Of a stretch of 64,000 bases of DNA, positions 18,813-30,397 are shown in pieces (the stretch's first letter is position 1; each line of letters begins with the position of its first letter). Location of the stretch: the NCBI RefSeq assembly GCF_900243075.1, contig NZ_OEZH01000001.1:1-64000 (forward strand), given 5' to 3'. A program made the translations under genes and the position numbers. Source of the DNA: Clostridioides difficile. Lineage in GTDB: Bacteria; Bacillota; Clostridia; Peptostreptococcales; Peptostreptococcaceae. The notes below the pieces were generated by a model. The model worked only from the letters and a program-made list of their open reading frames with translations. It had not been told where the DNA came from and did not search any database.

Positions 18813-20729
18813 TTATACTGATTTGATTTCTTCATTATTTAATTTTGATACTATTTCTCTACTTGTCTTGCTATTTAATAATTCATTTAAAAATTCTTCA
18901 TTCATTAATTTTGAAGATAGTTGAGATAATGTCTTTAAGTGTAAATTATCACCATTATCTGTAGCTGCTATCATAAATATAATATGTGCTAAACTTCCAT
19001 CTTCTGATTCAAAATCAAATCCTTCTTTTGATATACCCACTGCTACACGTGGTATTTTTACTGCATCTGTTTTTGCATGTGGTATAGCTATCCCCATACC
19101 AAAACCTGTAGATGATATTTTTTCTCTTTTAAGGATTTCTTTTTTAAACTTATTTTTATCTGAAAGAACACCTGATTTATCAAGTATCCCAACCATTTCG
19201 TCAATCACATCTGTTTTATTTTTTCCCTTAACATCTAAAATTACTGTTTCTTCACTATATAAAGATATATCATTAGATACGTTTTCCGATTCTGCACTTT
19301 CATTTTTATGCTCATTTTTAGTTGTATTTGTATTTTCTATCGTATTTTTCTCATTTACGACTTTAGGTGTAACCATCATATAAAGTACAGCACCTACTAA
19401 TGAACCTACAAATATACATCCTACCCATAAAAGTGGCTTATTGACTAATCCTAGAACCAAAAACCCTCCATGTGGAGCTGGTACTTCTATTTTCATTATA
19501 TAAGTTAAAATTGATGATATTGATGATGCAATCATAAGTACTGGCAACACTTTTAATGGATTTTTTGCTGCAAAAGGTATTGCCCCTTCTGTTATATGAG
19601 TACTACCTAGTATATAGTTAATTAACCCTGCTGCCCTATCTTCTTCTGTAAATCTATTTTTAAATAAAGTAGATGCTATTGCTATTACCAATGGTGGTGT
19701 TATACAAGCTGCAGATACACCTGCCATGAATAAATAGTTTCCCTGTCCTAGAAGCATAGTTCCAGTTACATATGCTGCTTTATTTACTGGACCACCCATA
19801 TCAAATGCTGACATGCATCCTATTACTATTCCCAAGATTATAGGGCTTGAATTTTGCAGCCCTGATAGGAAGTTCATCATAGCATTGTTAAGTGCTGAAC
19901 ATGGTCCACCAAGTAACAACATAGCTACACCTACAAGACCTACACTAACTATAGGAATTATAAAAATCGATTTAAGACCTTCTAACTGTCTTGGTAGTTT
20001 TCTTAACAGATGTACAAATAATTTAACTAAGTAACCTGCTAAAAATCCTGATATGATTCCACCTAAAAATCCTGAACCTGTATCGAATGATATCATTCCT
20101 CCAACAAGTCCTGCCAACATACCAGCTCTCCCCGATATAGATTGAGCTATAAATGCTGCCAGTACAGGAACCATCAAATTCATAGAATATCCACCAACAG
20201 ATTTTAATGTAGCTGCTATTTGATTATACTGTTCTGAATTTGGGTCAAAGGAGTAAATCCCCCATAAAAATGATATCGCAGTCAGTACTCCACCTGCTAC
20301 TACTAAAGGTAACATGTGAGATACACCATTCATTAAGTCTTTATATAACTTTTGACCAAATGATAAATTTCCTTCCTCTGCAACTTTACTACTTGATGAA
20401 TTTCCTTTTCTAATAGGTACTGTTCCATCAATACATCTTTGTATAAGTTCATTAGCTTTATGTATACCTTCTTTAACAGGTACTTCTATTACTGGCTTTC
20501 CATTGAATCTGTCCATATCAACGTTTTTATCACAAGCAACTATTATTGCATCTGCCATTTCGATATCTTTTGCTGTTAACTTATTTTCTACACCTATAGC
20601 TCCATTCGTTTCAACTTTTATATCACACCCTAATTCTTTAGCTGAATTTTTTAATGCTTCTTCTGCCATAAAAGTATGAGCTATTCCAGTTGGACAACCT
20701 GTTACCCCTAGAATCATCTTCTTTCCCAT
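18813..20729 (-). CDS. PTS fructose-family EIIBCA permease
   Basis: A 638-residue permease with domains EIIB (phospho-Cys in GVTGCPTGIAHTFMAEEAL near residue 11), EIIC (about 125-460, many helices) and, after a polar linker, EIIA (phospho-His in GMGIAIPHAKTDAV). The hexose is probably phosphorylated at C1, then acted on by the kinase 3 bp upstream and the aldolase 20 bp downstream. The substrate may be fructose, tagatose or a related ketose. Confidence 0.88.
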   Translation of the reverse strand: MGKKMILGVTGCPTGIAHTFMAEEALKNSAKELGCDIKVETNGAIGVENKLTAKDIEMADAIIVACDKNVDMDRFNGKPVIEVPVKEGIHKANELIQRCIDGTVPIRKGNSSSSKVAEEGNLSFGQKLYKDLMNGVSHMLPLVVAGGVLTAISFLWGIYSFDPNSEQYNQIAATLKSVGGYSMNLMVPVLAAFIAQSISGRAGMLAGLVGGMISFDTGSGFLGGIISGFLAGYLVKLFVHLLRKLPRQLEGLKSIFIIPIVSVGLVGVAMLLLGGPCSALNNAMMNFLSGLQNSSPIILGIVIGCMSAFDMGGPVNKAAYVTGTMLLGQGNYLFMAGVSAACITPPLVIAIASTLFKNRFTEEDRAAGLINYILGSTHITEGAIPFAAKNPLKVLPVLMIASSISSILTYIMKIEVPAPHGGFLVLGLVNKPLLWVGCIFVGSLVGAVLYMMVTPKVVNEKNTIENTNTTKNEHKNESAESENVSNDISLYSEETVILDVKGKNKTDVIDEMVGILDKSGVLSDKNKFKKEILKREKISSTGFGMGIAIPHAKTDAVKIPRVAVGISKEGFDFESEDGSLAHIIFMIAATDNGDNLHLKTLSQLSSKLMNEEFLNELLNSKTSREIVSKLNNEEIKSV

Positions 20730-20731
20730 TT

Positions 20732-21652
20732 TTATACCACCTTTCTGACTCTTATATTTTTTATATAATCTTCCACATTCGCCAAATTACCTATACCATT
20801 ACTTTCAGCCACACTTGCTCCTGTTGCTGCCGACCTTTTTAACGCATATTCAATATCTTCTGGATTTTCCAACCATATACTTAGAAAAGCAGCTAATGCA
20901 GAGTCACCAGCACATGCAGAGCTGACTACTGTAACTGGCTGAGCACTAGCATAATAAATTGATTTTCCATTGTAAAAATAAGAACCTTTTTCTCCTAAGG
21001 TTAGCAGTATATTTTGAGCACCTTTTAAATACAGTAGTTTAAGTACATCCTTAATATCTTCTTCATCTCTCACAATAATTCCAAATATATCTTTGATTTC
21101 TTCATCATTTGGTTTTATTAAATATGGATTATATTGTAGCAATTCCTTTAATTTCGGTGAACTTATATCGAGTATTGTCTTTATATTTTTCTTTTTACAA
21201 ATCTTAAATATATCTTCATAGTAATTATCATCAATACCAGGTGGTAGGCTTCCACTTATTGATAAGTAACTTATATCTTCTAGAGACTCTATCTTCTCTA
21301 GCATATCTAGTTTTTGTTTTTCGTTTACATATGACCCAGAGTTTACAAATTTAAACTCATCACTTCCATCATTTAAAAATATATTTATACGAGTTGTATC
21401 TTCTACCCAAGTAGGCAATACGTCAAATCCTCTCTTTTCGCTTTCTTCAACTATATATTTTCCTGAAAAACCTCCAAAAAATCCTAATATCTTAGATTCT
21501 ATACCATAATGACCTAGTACAAATGTTACATTTAATCCCTTTCCATTAGGAGAATATACAGCATTTGATGTACGATTTACTAATTTACTCTTTATCCCAT
21601 TAGTAGATATATTCATATCTATTGCTGGATTCGTAGTTAATGTATATATCAT
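20732..21652 (-). CDS. 1-phosphofructokinase-family kinase
   Basis: About 306 residues of the PfkB family. It shows the N-terminal YTLTTNPAIDMNI typical of FruK/LacC, SISGSLPPGI, and the C-terminal catalytic loop SACAGDSALAAFL with the base Asp. I chose ATG 21652 because AGGGGGAAGACA precedes it; 12 upstream codons have no ribosome site. The 306-residue length fits the family. It phosphorylates ketohexose-1-phosphate or tagatose-6-phosphate made by the adjacent PTS. First structural gene after rpiR. Confidence 0.87.
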   Translation of the reverse strand: MIYTLTTNPAIDMNISTNGIKSKLVNRTSNAVYSPNGKGLNVTFVLGHYGIESKILGFFGGFSGKYIVEESEKRGFDVLPTWVEDTTRINIFLNDGSDEFKFVNSGSYVNEKQKLDMLEKIESLEDISYLSISGSLPPGIDDNYYEDIFKICKKKNIKTILDISSPKLKELLQYNPYLIKPNDEEIKDIFGIIVRDEEDIKDVLKLLYLKGAQNILLTLGEKGSYFYNGKSIYYASAQPVTVVSSACAGDSALAAFLSIWLENPEDIEYALKRSAATGASVAESNGIGNLANVEDYIKNIRVRKVV

Positions 21653-21694
21653 TGTCTTCCCCCTTGCTTGTCCTGTGTATGTTTTCATTATAAT

Positions 21695-21749
21695 AAAAAA
21701 GTCTATGAAAATCTTTTCACAAATAGAAAATCGATTTTCATAGACTTTT
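21695..21749 (-). terminator. Terminator after rpiR
   Basis: AAAAAGTCTATGAAAATC pairs with GATTTTCATAGACTTTT around an 18-nt loop. On the minus strand it ends in TTTTTT, just past the RpiR stop, and separates the regulator from the pfk-PTS-aldolase genes. Confidence 0.8.
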
Positions 21750-21753
21750 CAAT

Positions 21754-22506
21754 TTAATTTTCAGAATTATTATATCTGACCATATAATCTATAATTATCC
21801 TAGATATAATATACAAAGGCAACCTAGATGACACTTCATATTCAGAAATTGAGATATGCTCATGCTTGTATCCCACAATATATAAATCTGAATACTTTAT
21901 AAGTTTTGCACTTTCACTACAACAGCAAGTTATAACTTTAGCTCCAACTAAATTAGCATTCTGTGCTGATTCTACAAGTTCTATAGTATTTCCATTCAAC
22001 GAAAATATAATTATAAGTTCGTCTTTTTTTATTGATTTAGATTTTATTTTCATTATATTGGGGTCATTTATAAAAACAACATTAAAGTCAAGTAGTTGCA
22101 ATTTAAGACTAAACTCTTTTGCTACATATTCAGTAAGCCCTCTTGCTAAAATGTATATCTTACTAGATTTGTTTATAGTTTTTATTATGTTAATTAGTGT
22201 AGTTAAAGATATTTGTTCTATAACTCTCTGTGCTTCTATAAAAGACTTATTTATTATATCCCCCATATTTTGTATATCATTGTTTTCATCTTTTACTGTT
22301 AATCTATACCTAAGTTCATTAAATCCATTTAAACCACATTTTCTAATTGCTCTTGAAACGGTTGCTGGAGATGAATATGTTTCATGAGCAATCTCTACTA
22401 TAGATAATTCTGGTAATATTGACTCATTTTCATTTATAAATTTAATTATTTCAAGTTCCGTCTTCGTTAGATTTTCAGAATTGCTTTTGTTTAGCTCAAT
22501 TATCAT
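21754..22506 (-). CDS. RpiR-family regulator (HTH + SIS)
   Basis: A 250-residue protein with an N-terminal RpiR helix-turn-helix (IAHETYSSPATVSRAIRKCG) and a C-terminal SIS sugar-phosphate-binding domain beginning near residue 95. It lies directly upstream of the fructose-type PTS operon on the same strand and probably controls it in response to a phosphorylated ketose. Confidence 0.85.
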   Translation of the reverse strand: MIIELNKSNSENLTKTELEIIKFINENESILPELSIVEIAHETYSSPATVSRAIRKCGLNGFNELRYRLTVKDENNDIQNMGDIINKSFIEAQRVIEQISLTTLINIIKTINKSSKIYILARGLTEYVAKEFSLKLQLLDFNVVFINDPNIMKIKSKSIKKDELIIIFSLNGNTIELVESAQNANLVGAKVITCCCSESAKLIKYSDLYIVGYKHEHISISEYEVSSRLPLYIISRIIIDYMVRYNNSEN

Positions 22507-22820
22507 ATTTTACCTCTCCTTATATATAAGTTTTATTTGTCTAAATTTATCGAGTAATATAATAATATATTACCTCCTAACTACTTATTTTTATACACAA
22601 TTAGGATTTAGTCAATGTCTATATATGTAAATTTATAATATAATAATTTTATACTTCAATTAATTATGTAATTATTATAGTATTTTGCAATAAAAAAGAT
22701 TTACCCAATTACTAAAACTGAGTAACTCCAATTTTTACGACCTTAATTTAACTCGAATTATTGAAAATGATTCATAAACATTATCCTATTTTCTCACTTA
22801 TCAATTTATATACTTGAGAT
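22507..22820. other. 314-bp intergenic region
   Basis: AT-rich upstream region of rpiR and 3' flank of the YczE-like gene. Besides the 15-bp tandem duplication at 22804 I see no terminator, RNA element or gene. Confidence 0.4.
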
Positions 22821-22833
22821 TTATATACTTGAG
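22804..22833. repeat. 15-bp perfect tandem duplication over a stop codon
   Basis: ATTTATATACTTGAG occurs twice back to back. It covers the stop of the YczE-like gene, so the duplicated unit repeats the last codons and a second in-frame stop. Confidence 0.9.
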
Positions 22834-23438
22834 TAATACCTTTTTTTATTAATAGAAATCATCTTACTAACAATTGAAATTGTAGTTCCAGTACATAATA
22901 TTGAAAATATAGTTCCAAACCCTAAATTCCCGCCTAAATATATACCTAAAATTAAAAATATTACATCTGCTATAGTTTTTAAAACTTTATATGGATACTT
23001 AAATTTGCCCTCAATATAGATTAATATAGCATCTAAAGGGCTCATTCCAATGTCAAATTTTATAAGCATTGCAAATCCACTACACATAAGTATATGACCA
23101 ATTATAAAGCTCATTATTCTAATGGTAATCCCTAAACTACTTATATTAAAATCTAATAATAAATATATATACAAATCTATAAATATTCCTGCTACTAGTA
23201 CATAAACACAGCTTCCTAATCCCAAACTTTTTTTATTCAATAACAATGCTATAAGTAATAGAGTTCCATTATATATTAGCCCTGCTATTGTATAACTTAT
23301 ACCTAACTTTATATGTATACCCTCATTTAAAAGTGTAATTGCATCACTACCAAGACCTGACTGAAGTATAAGAGATATACCACATCCCAGTATATTTATA
23401 ATTAAAATTACAAATATAAATTTTTTTATGACACTCAT
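22821..23438 (-). CDS. YczE/YitT-type membrane protein
   Basis: A 205-residue integral membrane protein with five or six predicted helices, beginning with a hydrophobic VIKKFIFVILIINILGCG segment and including GLGSDAI and IGMSPLDAIL loops that are typical of the YczE family. Function is unknown in general. It follows the cellobiose-type PTS operon on the same strand but a strong hairpin separates them, so co-transcription is uncertain. Confidence 0.7.
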   Translation of the reverse strand: MSVIKKFIFVILIINILGCGISLILQSGLGSDAITLLNEGIHIKLGISYTIAGLIYNGTLLLIALLLNKKSLGLGSCVYVLVAGIFIDLYIYLLLDFNISSLGITIRIMSFIIGHILMCSGFAMLIKFDIGMSPLDAILIYIEGKFKYPYKVLKTIADVIFLILGIYLGGNLGFGTIFSILCTGTTISIVSKMISINKKRYYSSI

Positions 23439-23465
23439 AATTAATAAACCACCTTATTTATAATT

Positions 23466-23519
23466 ATAATCCCTCTTATAAAACTGTATTAATAACATAG
23501 TATTTATAAGAGGGATTAT
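23466..23519 (-). terminator. Hairpin after the GH1 gene
   Basis: ATAATCCCTCTTATAA pairs with TTATAAGAGGGATTAT across a 22-nt loop. The following T-tract on the minus strand is poor, so termination may be partial. Confidence 0.55.
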
Positions 23520-23525
23520 TTATAT

Positions 23526-24986
<1,461 letters not shown>

Positions 24987-25349
24987 TTATTTTATGTTAT
25001 TTAAATCATTTACCTTAAATTCTATAGACCTTACTATTCCTACTAAAGACATAGTTATATTTAACTCGCTGAATATTGTCATAAGAGTATCTTGAGCATG
25101 TGCAAATAAAAGTGAATGGGCTCTTTTTTCTCCACTAGCTTCCCCTTGTATAATGCTAGTTTGAGCTCTATGTGCTTCTGTCATAAACTCTTTTGCTTTA
25201 GCTAGTTTTAAATCAGCATTTTTATAATCAAACCTTTCTAAATCACTAAGAGCTTGTTTAATTTCTGTCCTAGCCTCACCTGCACGAAGTATTATTTGCA
25301 TTGCTACTTCTATTAATTCTTCATCTATTACATGTTCTTCAATTGTCAT
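24987..25349 (-). CDS. PTS lactose/cellobiose-family EIIA
   Basis: A 120-residue all-helical EIIA with the phospho-His in SLLFAHAQDTLM. It passes phosphate from HPr to the EIIB of the same operon. It lies 13 bp upstream of the GH1 start and 28 bp downstream of EIIC. Confidence 0.9.
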   Translation of the reverse strand: MTIEEHVIDEELIEVAMQIILRAGEARTEIKQALSDLERFDYKNADLKLAKAKEFMTEAHRAQTSIIQGEASGEKRAHSLLFAHAQDTLMTIFSELNITMSLVGIVRSIEFKVNDLNNIK

Positions 25350-25377
25350 ATTTATAATTTCCTTTCAACATCTAAAT

Positions 25378-26610
25378 TTAAGCTTCTTGACTCTCTAGTT
25401 TTAGTTCTTCTTTTTCATAAGCTTTAAAAAATGGATACCATATCATGAATAGTAATACTATATTTATTGCTAAAACAATAAGCCCTCTAACATCTTGATT
25501 TACCATAAAAGTAGATATACCAAAAGGAACATACCATAAATTAAACACCTTACTTGGAATTGTCACAAATCCCATACTCATTGATAGGTAAGTAGTTATT
25601 GATATTACTACTGTTCCTATCCACATAGGTAACATTAAAAATGGGTTCCATGCTACTGGAGCTCCAAACATTACTGGTTCATTTATGTTCATTATAGAAG
25701 GAACGATACATGCTCTTCCTATTGCTTTTATTCTTCCAGCTCTAGATAAACACATCATTAGCACTAGTGGTAATGTAGCTCCCCATCCACCTAAAGTTAT
25801 CCAGCCTGTTTGAACAACTTCATAAGTATATATATTAGTTGCAAGCCCTCCTGATGCTACAGCTGCTGCATTCGCTGCAATTGCACTAAGCTGAATTGCA
25901 TAAGTTATCGGGGATAATACCCACCCACTTATGCCTAAAGAATATAAAAATACTACTAAGAAGTTTAACAGTACAAATCCAGGCAATGTTTGTGCTATAT
26001 CTGATACTGGTTTAAATATCCTAACTATTATTTCAAACATATCAAAGTTAAGTCCATAAATTAGTCCCCAACCTATAAACATTATTACTGCTATAGGTAA
26101 CATACTATCAAACCACTTACTTACAAAATCAGGAAGTGCTGAATCTTCACCAAAAAATGAGAAAGACCCAAATAAAGACATTATTAATCCGGAGAATAAT
26201 CCTGCAACTAGTGCTACAAGCATTCCTTCTCCTCCAAATCTATTGAAGTTAAATATAGCTCCTTCATTCGTAATCTCTGGACGAATCATCATTAACATTA
26301 ATCCAGCACCTGCAAGACCAGCTACTACACTCATACTTTCAAATTTCTTATTTTTCATTATTTCCATAGGTAATAAAAATGCTATAAATAGTCCTAAAAG
26401 TCCAAATGTATATTGATTTATTGGACTTAAATCAGGTAGGAAACTTATGTAATTCTTCAAGACAGAAACTATAGTTACTAAAGAACCTACAAATACCATA
26501 GGTAAAACTTTCATTATAGTTGATTGAACTGATTGTACCCATATATTCTTAGTTATCTTATTTACAACAGGAGTAAACTTTTCACTTAACAAATCTATAA
26601 ATTTATTCAT
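25378..26610 (-). CDS. PTS lactose/cellobiose-family EIIC
   Basis: About 410 residues, with roughly ten hydrophobic helices and the family INEPVMFGAPVAWNPF loop. It is the membrane channel for a beta-linked disaccharide. I chose ATG 26610 after GGGGAGATTGTTT; the ORF extends 5 codons further without a site. It lies between EIIB and EIIA genes. The exact sugar (cellobiose, lichenan oligosaccharide or another beta-glucoside) cannot be read from sequence. Confidence 0.9.
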   Translation of the reverse strand: MNKFIDLLSEKFTPVVNKITKNIWVQSVQSTIMKVLPMVFVGSLVTIVSVLKNYISFLPDLSPINQYTFGLLGLFIAFLLPMEIMKNKKFESMSVVAGLAGAGLMLMMIRPEITNEGAIFNFNRFGGEGMLVALVAGLFSGLIMSLFGSFSFFGEDSALPDFVSKWFDSMLPIAVIMFIGWGLIYGLNFDMFEIIVRIFKPVSDIAQTLPGFVLLNFLVVFLYSLGISGWVLSPITYAIQLSAIAANAAAVASGGLATNIYTYEVVQTGWITLGGWGATLPLVLMMCLSRAGRIKAIGRACIVPSIMNINEPVMFGAPVAWNPFLMLPMWIGTVVISITTYLSMSMGFVTIPSKVFNLWYVPFGISTFMVNQDVRGLIVLAINIVLLFMIWYPFFKAYEKEELKLESQEA

Positions 26611-26632
26611 AAACAATCTCCCCATAAATATT

Positions 26633-26950
26633 TTATTTATTTGATATTAATTCTAATGCTTCTTCTAAAGCCTTTACACCATCTAATCTTCCATATGCAG
26701 TTTTAGATATACATGCTACTGGAACATTATATTCATCAGCTTTTTTTTGGATTTCATCTTTCATATAATCTAAATGTGGTCCTAATAATAAACAATCTAT
26801 TTCTGGTAAATATTTATCTATCTCTGACTCACTTCTAGCTTTTATATCTGCTTCTATGCCTTTTTTCTTTGCACTCTTTCTCATACTAGTTGCCATAAAA
26901 CCTGTACTTGCCCCTGAACCACATGCCAATAACACTCTTATATTTTTCAT
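26633..26950 (-). CDS. PTS lactose/cellobiose-family EIIB
   Basis: A 105-residue EIIB with the phospho-Cys in VLLACGSGASTGFMA. The start is ATG 26950 after GGAGGTATTGTT; an upstream frame extension has no ribosome site. First gene of the EIIB-EIIC-EIIA-GH1 operon and divergent from the LicR-like activator. Confidence 0.9.
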   Translation of the reverse strand: MKNIRVLLACGSGASTGFMATSMRKSAKKKGIEADIKARSESEIDKYLPEIDCLLLGPHLDYMKDEIQKKADEYNVPVACISKTAYGRLDGVKALEEALELISNK

Positions 26951-27060
26951 AACAATACCTCCAGTATTTTTATCCATTAATTTATTTCTTAATGAATTTT
27001 TTATTTTATTTGATTATATTTATATTGTACTTCCTAAATAATTTCCTTTCACATAAATAT

Positions 27061-27080
27061 ATTTCCTAATAATAGGAAAT
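27061..27080. promoter_or_regulatory. Palindromic operator candidate between licR-like gene and EIIB
   Basis: ATTTCCTAATAATAGGAAAT has 8-bp arms around a 4-bp centre, and half-site copies (TTCCTAAATAATTTCCT) lie just upstream at 27030-27047. The position, between divergent genes, suits the binding site of the PRD activator. Confidence 0.5.
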
Positions 27081-27198
27081 CATTTACTCTTAACTAGACA
27101 TATTAATATATAGTATAATGTACATTATAATACGTACATTCAATTACATAAATATTATATCATACAGATTTTATTTTAAAACTATGAGAGGGAATCTA

Positions 27199-29115
27199 AT
27201 GAAAACATCTAAAAAAGAGTTATTTTTAAATTTCATAAAAACGCAACATGATTGGATAGATTCATCCACATTAGCCAATTATCTTAATGTATCAACACGT
27301 TCGATTAGAAAGTATGTAAATGAAATTAATTCTACTGGTGAATTTATATTATCCTCTAAAAAAGGATATAAACTAAATCTTAATAATAATTCTCAAACTA
27401 AAATTGATAGTTCAGATAATATATCACCTGATAATAGATTAAATTTAATTTTGAAGGAACTTATAGTTAATAGTAATGGAATTAATATGTTTGATTTAAG
27501 TGAAGAATTATTTGTTAGCCCATCTACTATTGAAGGGGACATAGTCAAAGCTAATAAATTTATAGGAAGTTACAATTTAAAGATAAAGCAATCGAGATTT
27601 TTATTGAAACTAGTTGGAAATGAGTCTGCAAAGCGTAAATTAATGAGCTCTATAATATTTAAAGAAACAGGAAGTGATTTTTTAAGCTTATTTGACGTAC
27701 AAAAAATATATCAAGAGTATAATTTAACTAAACTAAAAGAAAATATAATATATATATTAAAAAAATACAATTTGTTTATAAATGAGTATTCTATAAATAA
27801 CATACTTCTTCATTTAATGATAACTATAGACAGAATAAAAAAGAATAACTACATAGAGTCTGTCGAAGTAGTGAGCTACATAGATAATAATAATATAGAT
27901 ATAAACATTTCAAGAGATATATCAAATTTTTTAGAGTCTGAATACAACATAACTTTAACTAGTGCAGAATTGTACTACTTAGTATTTCAGTTAACAAACA
28001 AAACCACAGTCTTAAACTACCATCAAATCGATACTAAGTCATTGTCAAATTATATAAATGAACATTTTGTTGAATTAACTAAAAAAATAATTAAAAATGT
28101 ATATGACTTATACTTTATAGATTTATCTGATGATGAATTTGTTGTAAAATTTACTCTTCATGTAAAAAACTTAATCAGTAGGGCTAAAAATAATCAAGTT
28201 TTGAGAAATCAAATACCTCAGAAGTTAAAAGACTCATACCCTCTGATATATGATATATCTGTTTATATTTGTAATCAGATTCAAATTTTAGAAAATATAG
28301 AAATAGATGAAGATGAAATATCGTATATATCTCTTCATGTAGGTTCATTTTTTGATAGACAAAAATTACTAGAAGATAAAGTTCTCTGTGCATTAATTAC
28401 TCCAAACTACTATGATTTACAACTCAAAATAGTAAGAGACCTTGAAAAGAGATTTAATGAGTCTATAGAAGTTATTCAAATTTTTTCAGATACTCATAAC
28501 CTGGACTTTGATAATAAAGTAGACATGGTTATTACTACTTTACCAATTAGTGATAGATGTCCTATACCTTTTGTCTATGTAAATCCTTACCTAAATAGAA
28601 AAGATTATGATAATATCCAAAGTAAATTTATTCAGATTAAAGATAGAAAAAACATACTTACTGTACAGAATCATTTAGAAATGTACTTCAGTGAATCTTT
28701 ATTTATGAAAAATATATATTTAGATAGTGCTAAAGATTATATAAAATTTATGGGAAATATTCTGTACGAAAATAAATATGTTAAACCCAATTACATAGAT
28801 GATGTTCTTATAAGAGAAAACATGTCTTCAACCGCATTTAATAACAACGTAGCAATTCCTCATAGTATGAAAATGGATGCTTTAAAAACTGGAGTCTGTT
28901 TAATTGTCAACGATAAACCAGTTAAATGGGGTAAGGAAAAAGTTCAAATTATAGCTATGATACCCATAAATGAAAAGGAAAAGGAAAAATTCAATTACAT
29001 ATTTGAAAGCTTTATTGAAATATTATCAGAGTGGAACAATGTTAAAGAACTTACTAAAGCAGATAGTTATAGTAGTTTTATGAATAGAATAACTTATCTT
29101 ATTCAAAATATATAA
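27199..29115 (+). CDS. LicR-like PRD transcriptional activator
   Basis: About 638 residues: two N-terminal helix-turn-helix regions (including LANYLNVSTRSIRKYVNEIN), two PRD domains (about 170-390), an EIIB-like region and a C-terminal EIIA of the fructose/mannitol type (phospho-His in NVAIPHSMKM). Such proteins activate PTS operons and are tuned by HPr- and EII-dependent phosphorylation. It is divergent from the cellobiose-type PTS operon, its probable target. I chose ATG 27199 after AGAGGGAATCT rather than the far upstream ATG at 27118, which lacks a site. Confidence 0.85.
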   Translation: MKTSKKELFLNFIKTQHDWIDSSTLANYLNVSTRSIRKYVNEINSTGEFILSSKKGYKLNLNNNSQTKIDSSDNISPDNRLNLILKELIVNSNGINMFDLSEELFVSPSTIEGDIVKANKFIGSYNLKIKQSRFLLKLVGNESAKRKLMSSIIFKETGSDFLSLFDVQKIYQEYNLTKLKENIIYILKKYNLFINEYSINNILLHLMITIDRIKKNNYIESVEVVSYIDNNNIDINISRDISNFLESEYNITLTSAELYYLVFQLTNKTTVLNYHQIDTKSLSNYINEHFVELTKKIIKNVYDLYFIDLSDDEFVVKFTLHVKNLISRAKNNQVLRNQIPQKLKDSYPLIYDISVYICNQIQILENIEIDEDEISYISLHVGSFFDRQKLLEDKVLCALITPNYYDLQLKIVRDLEKRFNESIEVIQIFSDTHNLDFDNKVDMVITTLPISDRCPIPFVYVNPYLNRKDYDNIQSKFIQIKDRKNILTVQNHLEMYFSESLFMKNIYLDSAKDYIKFMGNILYENKYVKPNYIDDVLIRENMSSTAFNNNVAIPHSMKMDALKTGVCLIVNDKPVKWGKEKVQIIAMIPINEKEKEKFNYIFESFIEILSEWNNVKELTKADSYSSFMNRITYLIQNI

Positions 29116-29169
29116 ACTCATTAATCTATTTGCAAGACCTATTTTTAAAATTATTAACACAAAATAAAT

Positions 29170-29217
29170 AAGCTGTCACACTAAAGTCTAAATTCATATG
29201 TGACAGCTTTCTTTTTT
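29170..29217. terminator. Terminator between convergent genes
   Basis: AAGCTGTCACA pairs with TGTGACAGCTT and is followed by TCTTTTTTT on the plus strand. Its stem resembles that of the terminator at 3506. Confidence 0.85.
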
Positions 29218-29257
29218 TACCTAATATATCTTATTTTTAATATGACTTATTTCTTAA

Positions 29258-30397
29258 CTATTGTACACTAGTTATAAGATTAAATATTTGTACTGTTGTA
29301 GCCGTCATATTGTCACTAGCAGTTTCTTTATCCATTGCTTCTTCTATTGTCATAGCTCTATTTACTATAGAAAAATAAGCATCTATCCCCTCTTCATTAC
29401 ATTTAACTGCATCTTCTGTTGTTGCTCCAGCCAAACCTATTACTTTTACGCCATATTTTTTTGCCAGTTTTGCAACTCCTATCGGTGCCTTACCCATAGC
29501 AGTTTGATTGTCCAACCTACCTTCGCCAGTTATAACAAAGTCTACATCTTTTAACTCTTCCTCTAATTTAATTTCTTCTAATATTATTTTTATTCCAGAT
29601 TCTAATTTTGAATTTAAAAATGCTAAAAACGCAAAACCTAATCCTCCTGCTGCACCTGCTCCTTCTACATTGGCTACATCTTTATTTAAGTAATTTTTAA
29701 CTACTTTAGAAAAATTTCTAAGACCATTATCTAACTCCTCAATTATTTCTGATGTTGCACCTTTTTGAGACCCGTATATGTATGCAGCTCCGTTTTTTCC
29801 AAACAGCGGATTATTTACATCACAAGCTATTTTAAAGTTACATTCATCTAATTCTTTTAATCTATTCTCTATTTTTATATATCTTATTTCATTTAAAACT
29901 TTTCCACCTAATCCTACTAATTTGTTATTTTTATCATAAAACTCAAATCCTAAAGCTTGAAGCATACCCACTCCAGCATCATTAGTAGCACTTCCACCTA
30001 TTCCAATTATAAAATTTCTATATCCTTTATTTATTGCTTCCTTTATTATTTCCCCAACACCATAAGTTGTAGTGTATAAAGGATTTCTAAGTTCAGTTGG
30101 AACTAATGTTAATCCTGATGCTTGAGCTATTTCTATTATTGCTGTACTTGTATCTTTTAATAATCCATATGTTGCATTTACTTTCTTAACTATTGGCCCA
30201 GTAACTGCTATAGTTTCTTTTTCACCGTTCATTCCTTGAACTAAAGCATCCACTGTCCCTTCACCACCATCAGCAAGTGGCAATATCTTTACTTGTGCAT
30301 CTTCTTTAACTTTCAATATCCCCTTTTTTATTGCATTTGCTGCCTCTATTGAGGATAAGCTTCCTTTCAAGGAATCTATAGAAATTAATACTTTCAT
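29258..30397 (-). CDS. glxK: Glycerate kinase (GlxK/GarK family)
   Basis: A 379-residue glycerate kinase with the N-terminal ISIDSLKGSLSS, LPLADGGEGTVDAL, GIGGSATNDAGVGML and C-terminal GEGRLDNQT motifs. It makes 2- or 3-phosphoglycerate from glycerate. It follows the GH38 gene on the same strand, with a repeat element between them. In mannosylglycerate use, the phospho-mannosidase releases glycerate, which this enzyme would feed to glycolysis. Confidence 0.92.
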   Translation of the reverse strand: MKVLISIDSLKGSLSSIEAANAIKKGILKVKEDAQVKILPLADGGEGTVDALVQGMNGEKETIAVTGPIVKKVNATYGLLKDTSTAIIEIAQASGLTLVPTELRNPLYTTTYGVGEIIKEAINKGYRNFIIGIGGSATNDAGVGMLQALGFEFYDKNNKLVGLGGKVLNEIRYIKIENRLKELDECNFKIACDVNNPLFGKNGAAYIYGSQKGATSEIIEELDNGLRNFSKVVKNYLNKDVANVEGAGAAGGLGFAFLAFLNSKLESGIKIILEEIKLEEELKDVDFVITGEGRLDNQTAMGKAPIGVAKLAKKYGVKVIGLAGATTEDAVKCNEEGIDAYFSIVNRAMTIEEAMDKETASDNMTATTVQIFNLITSVQ

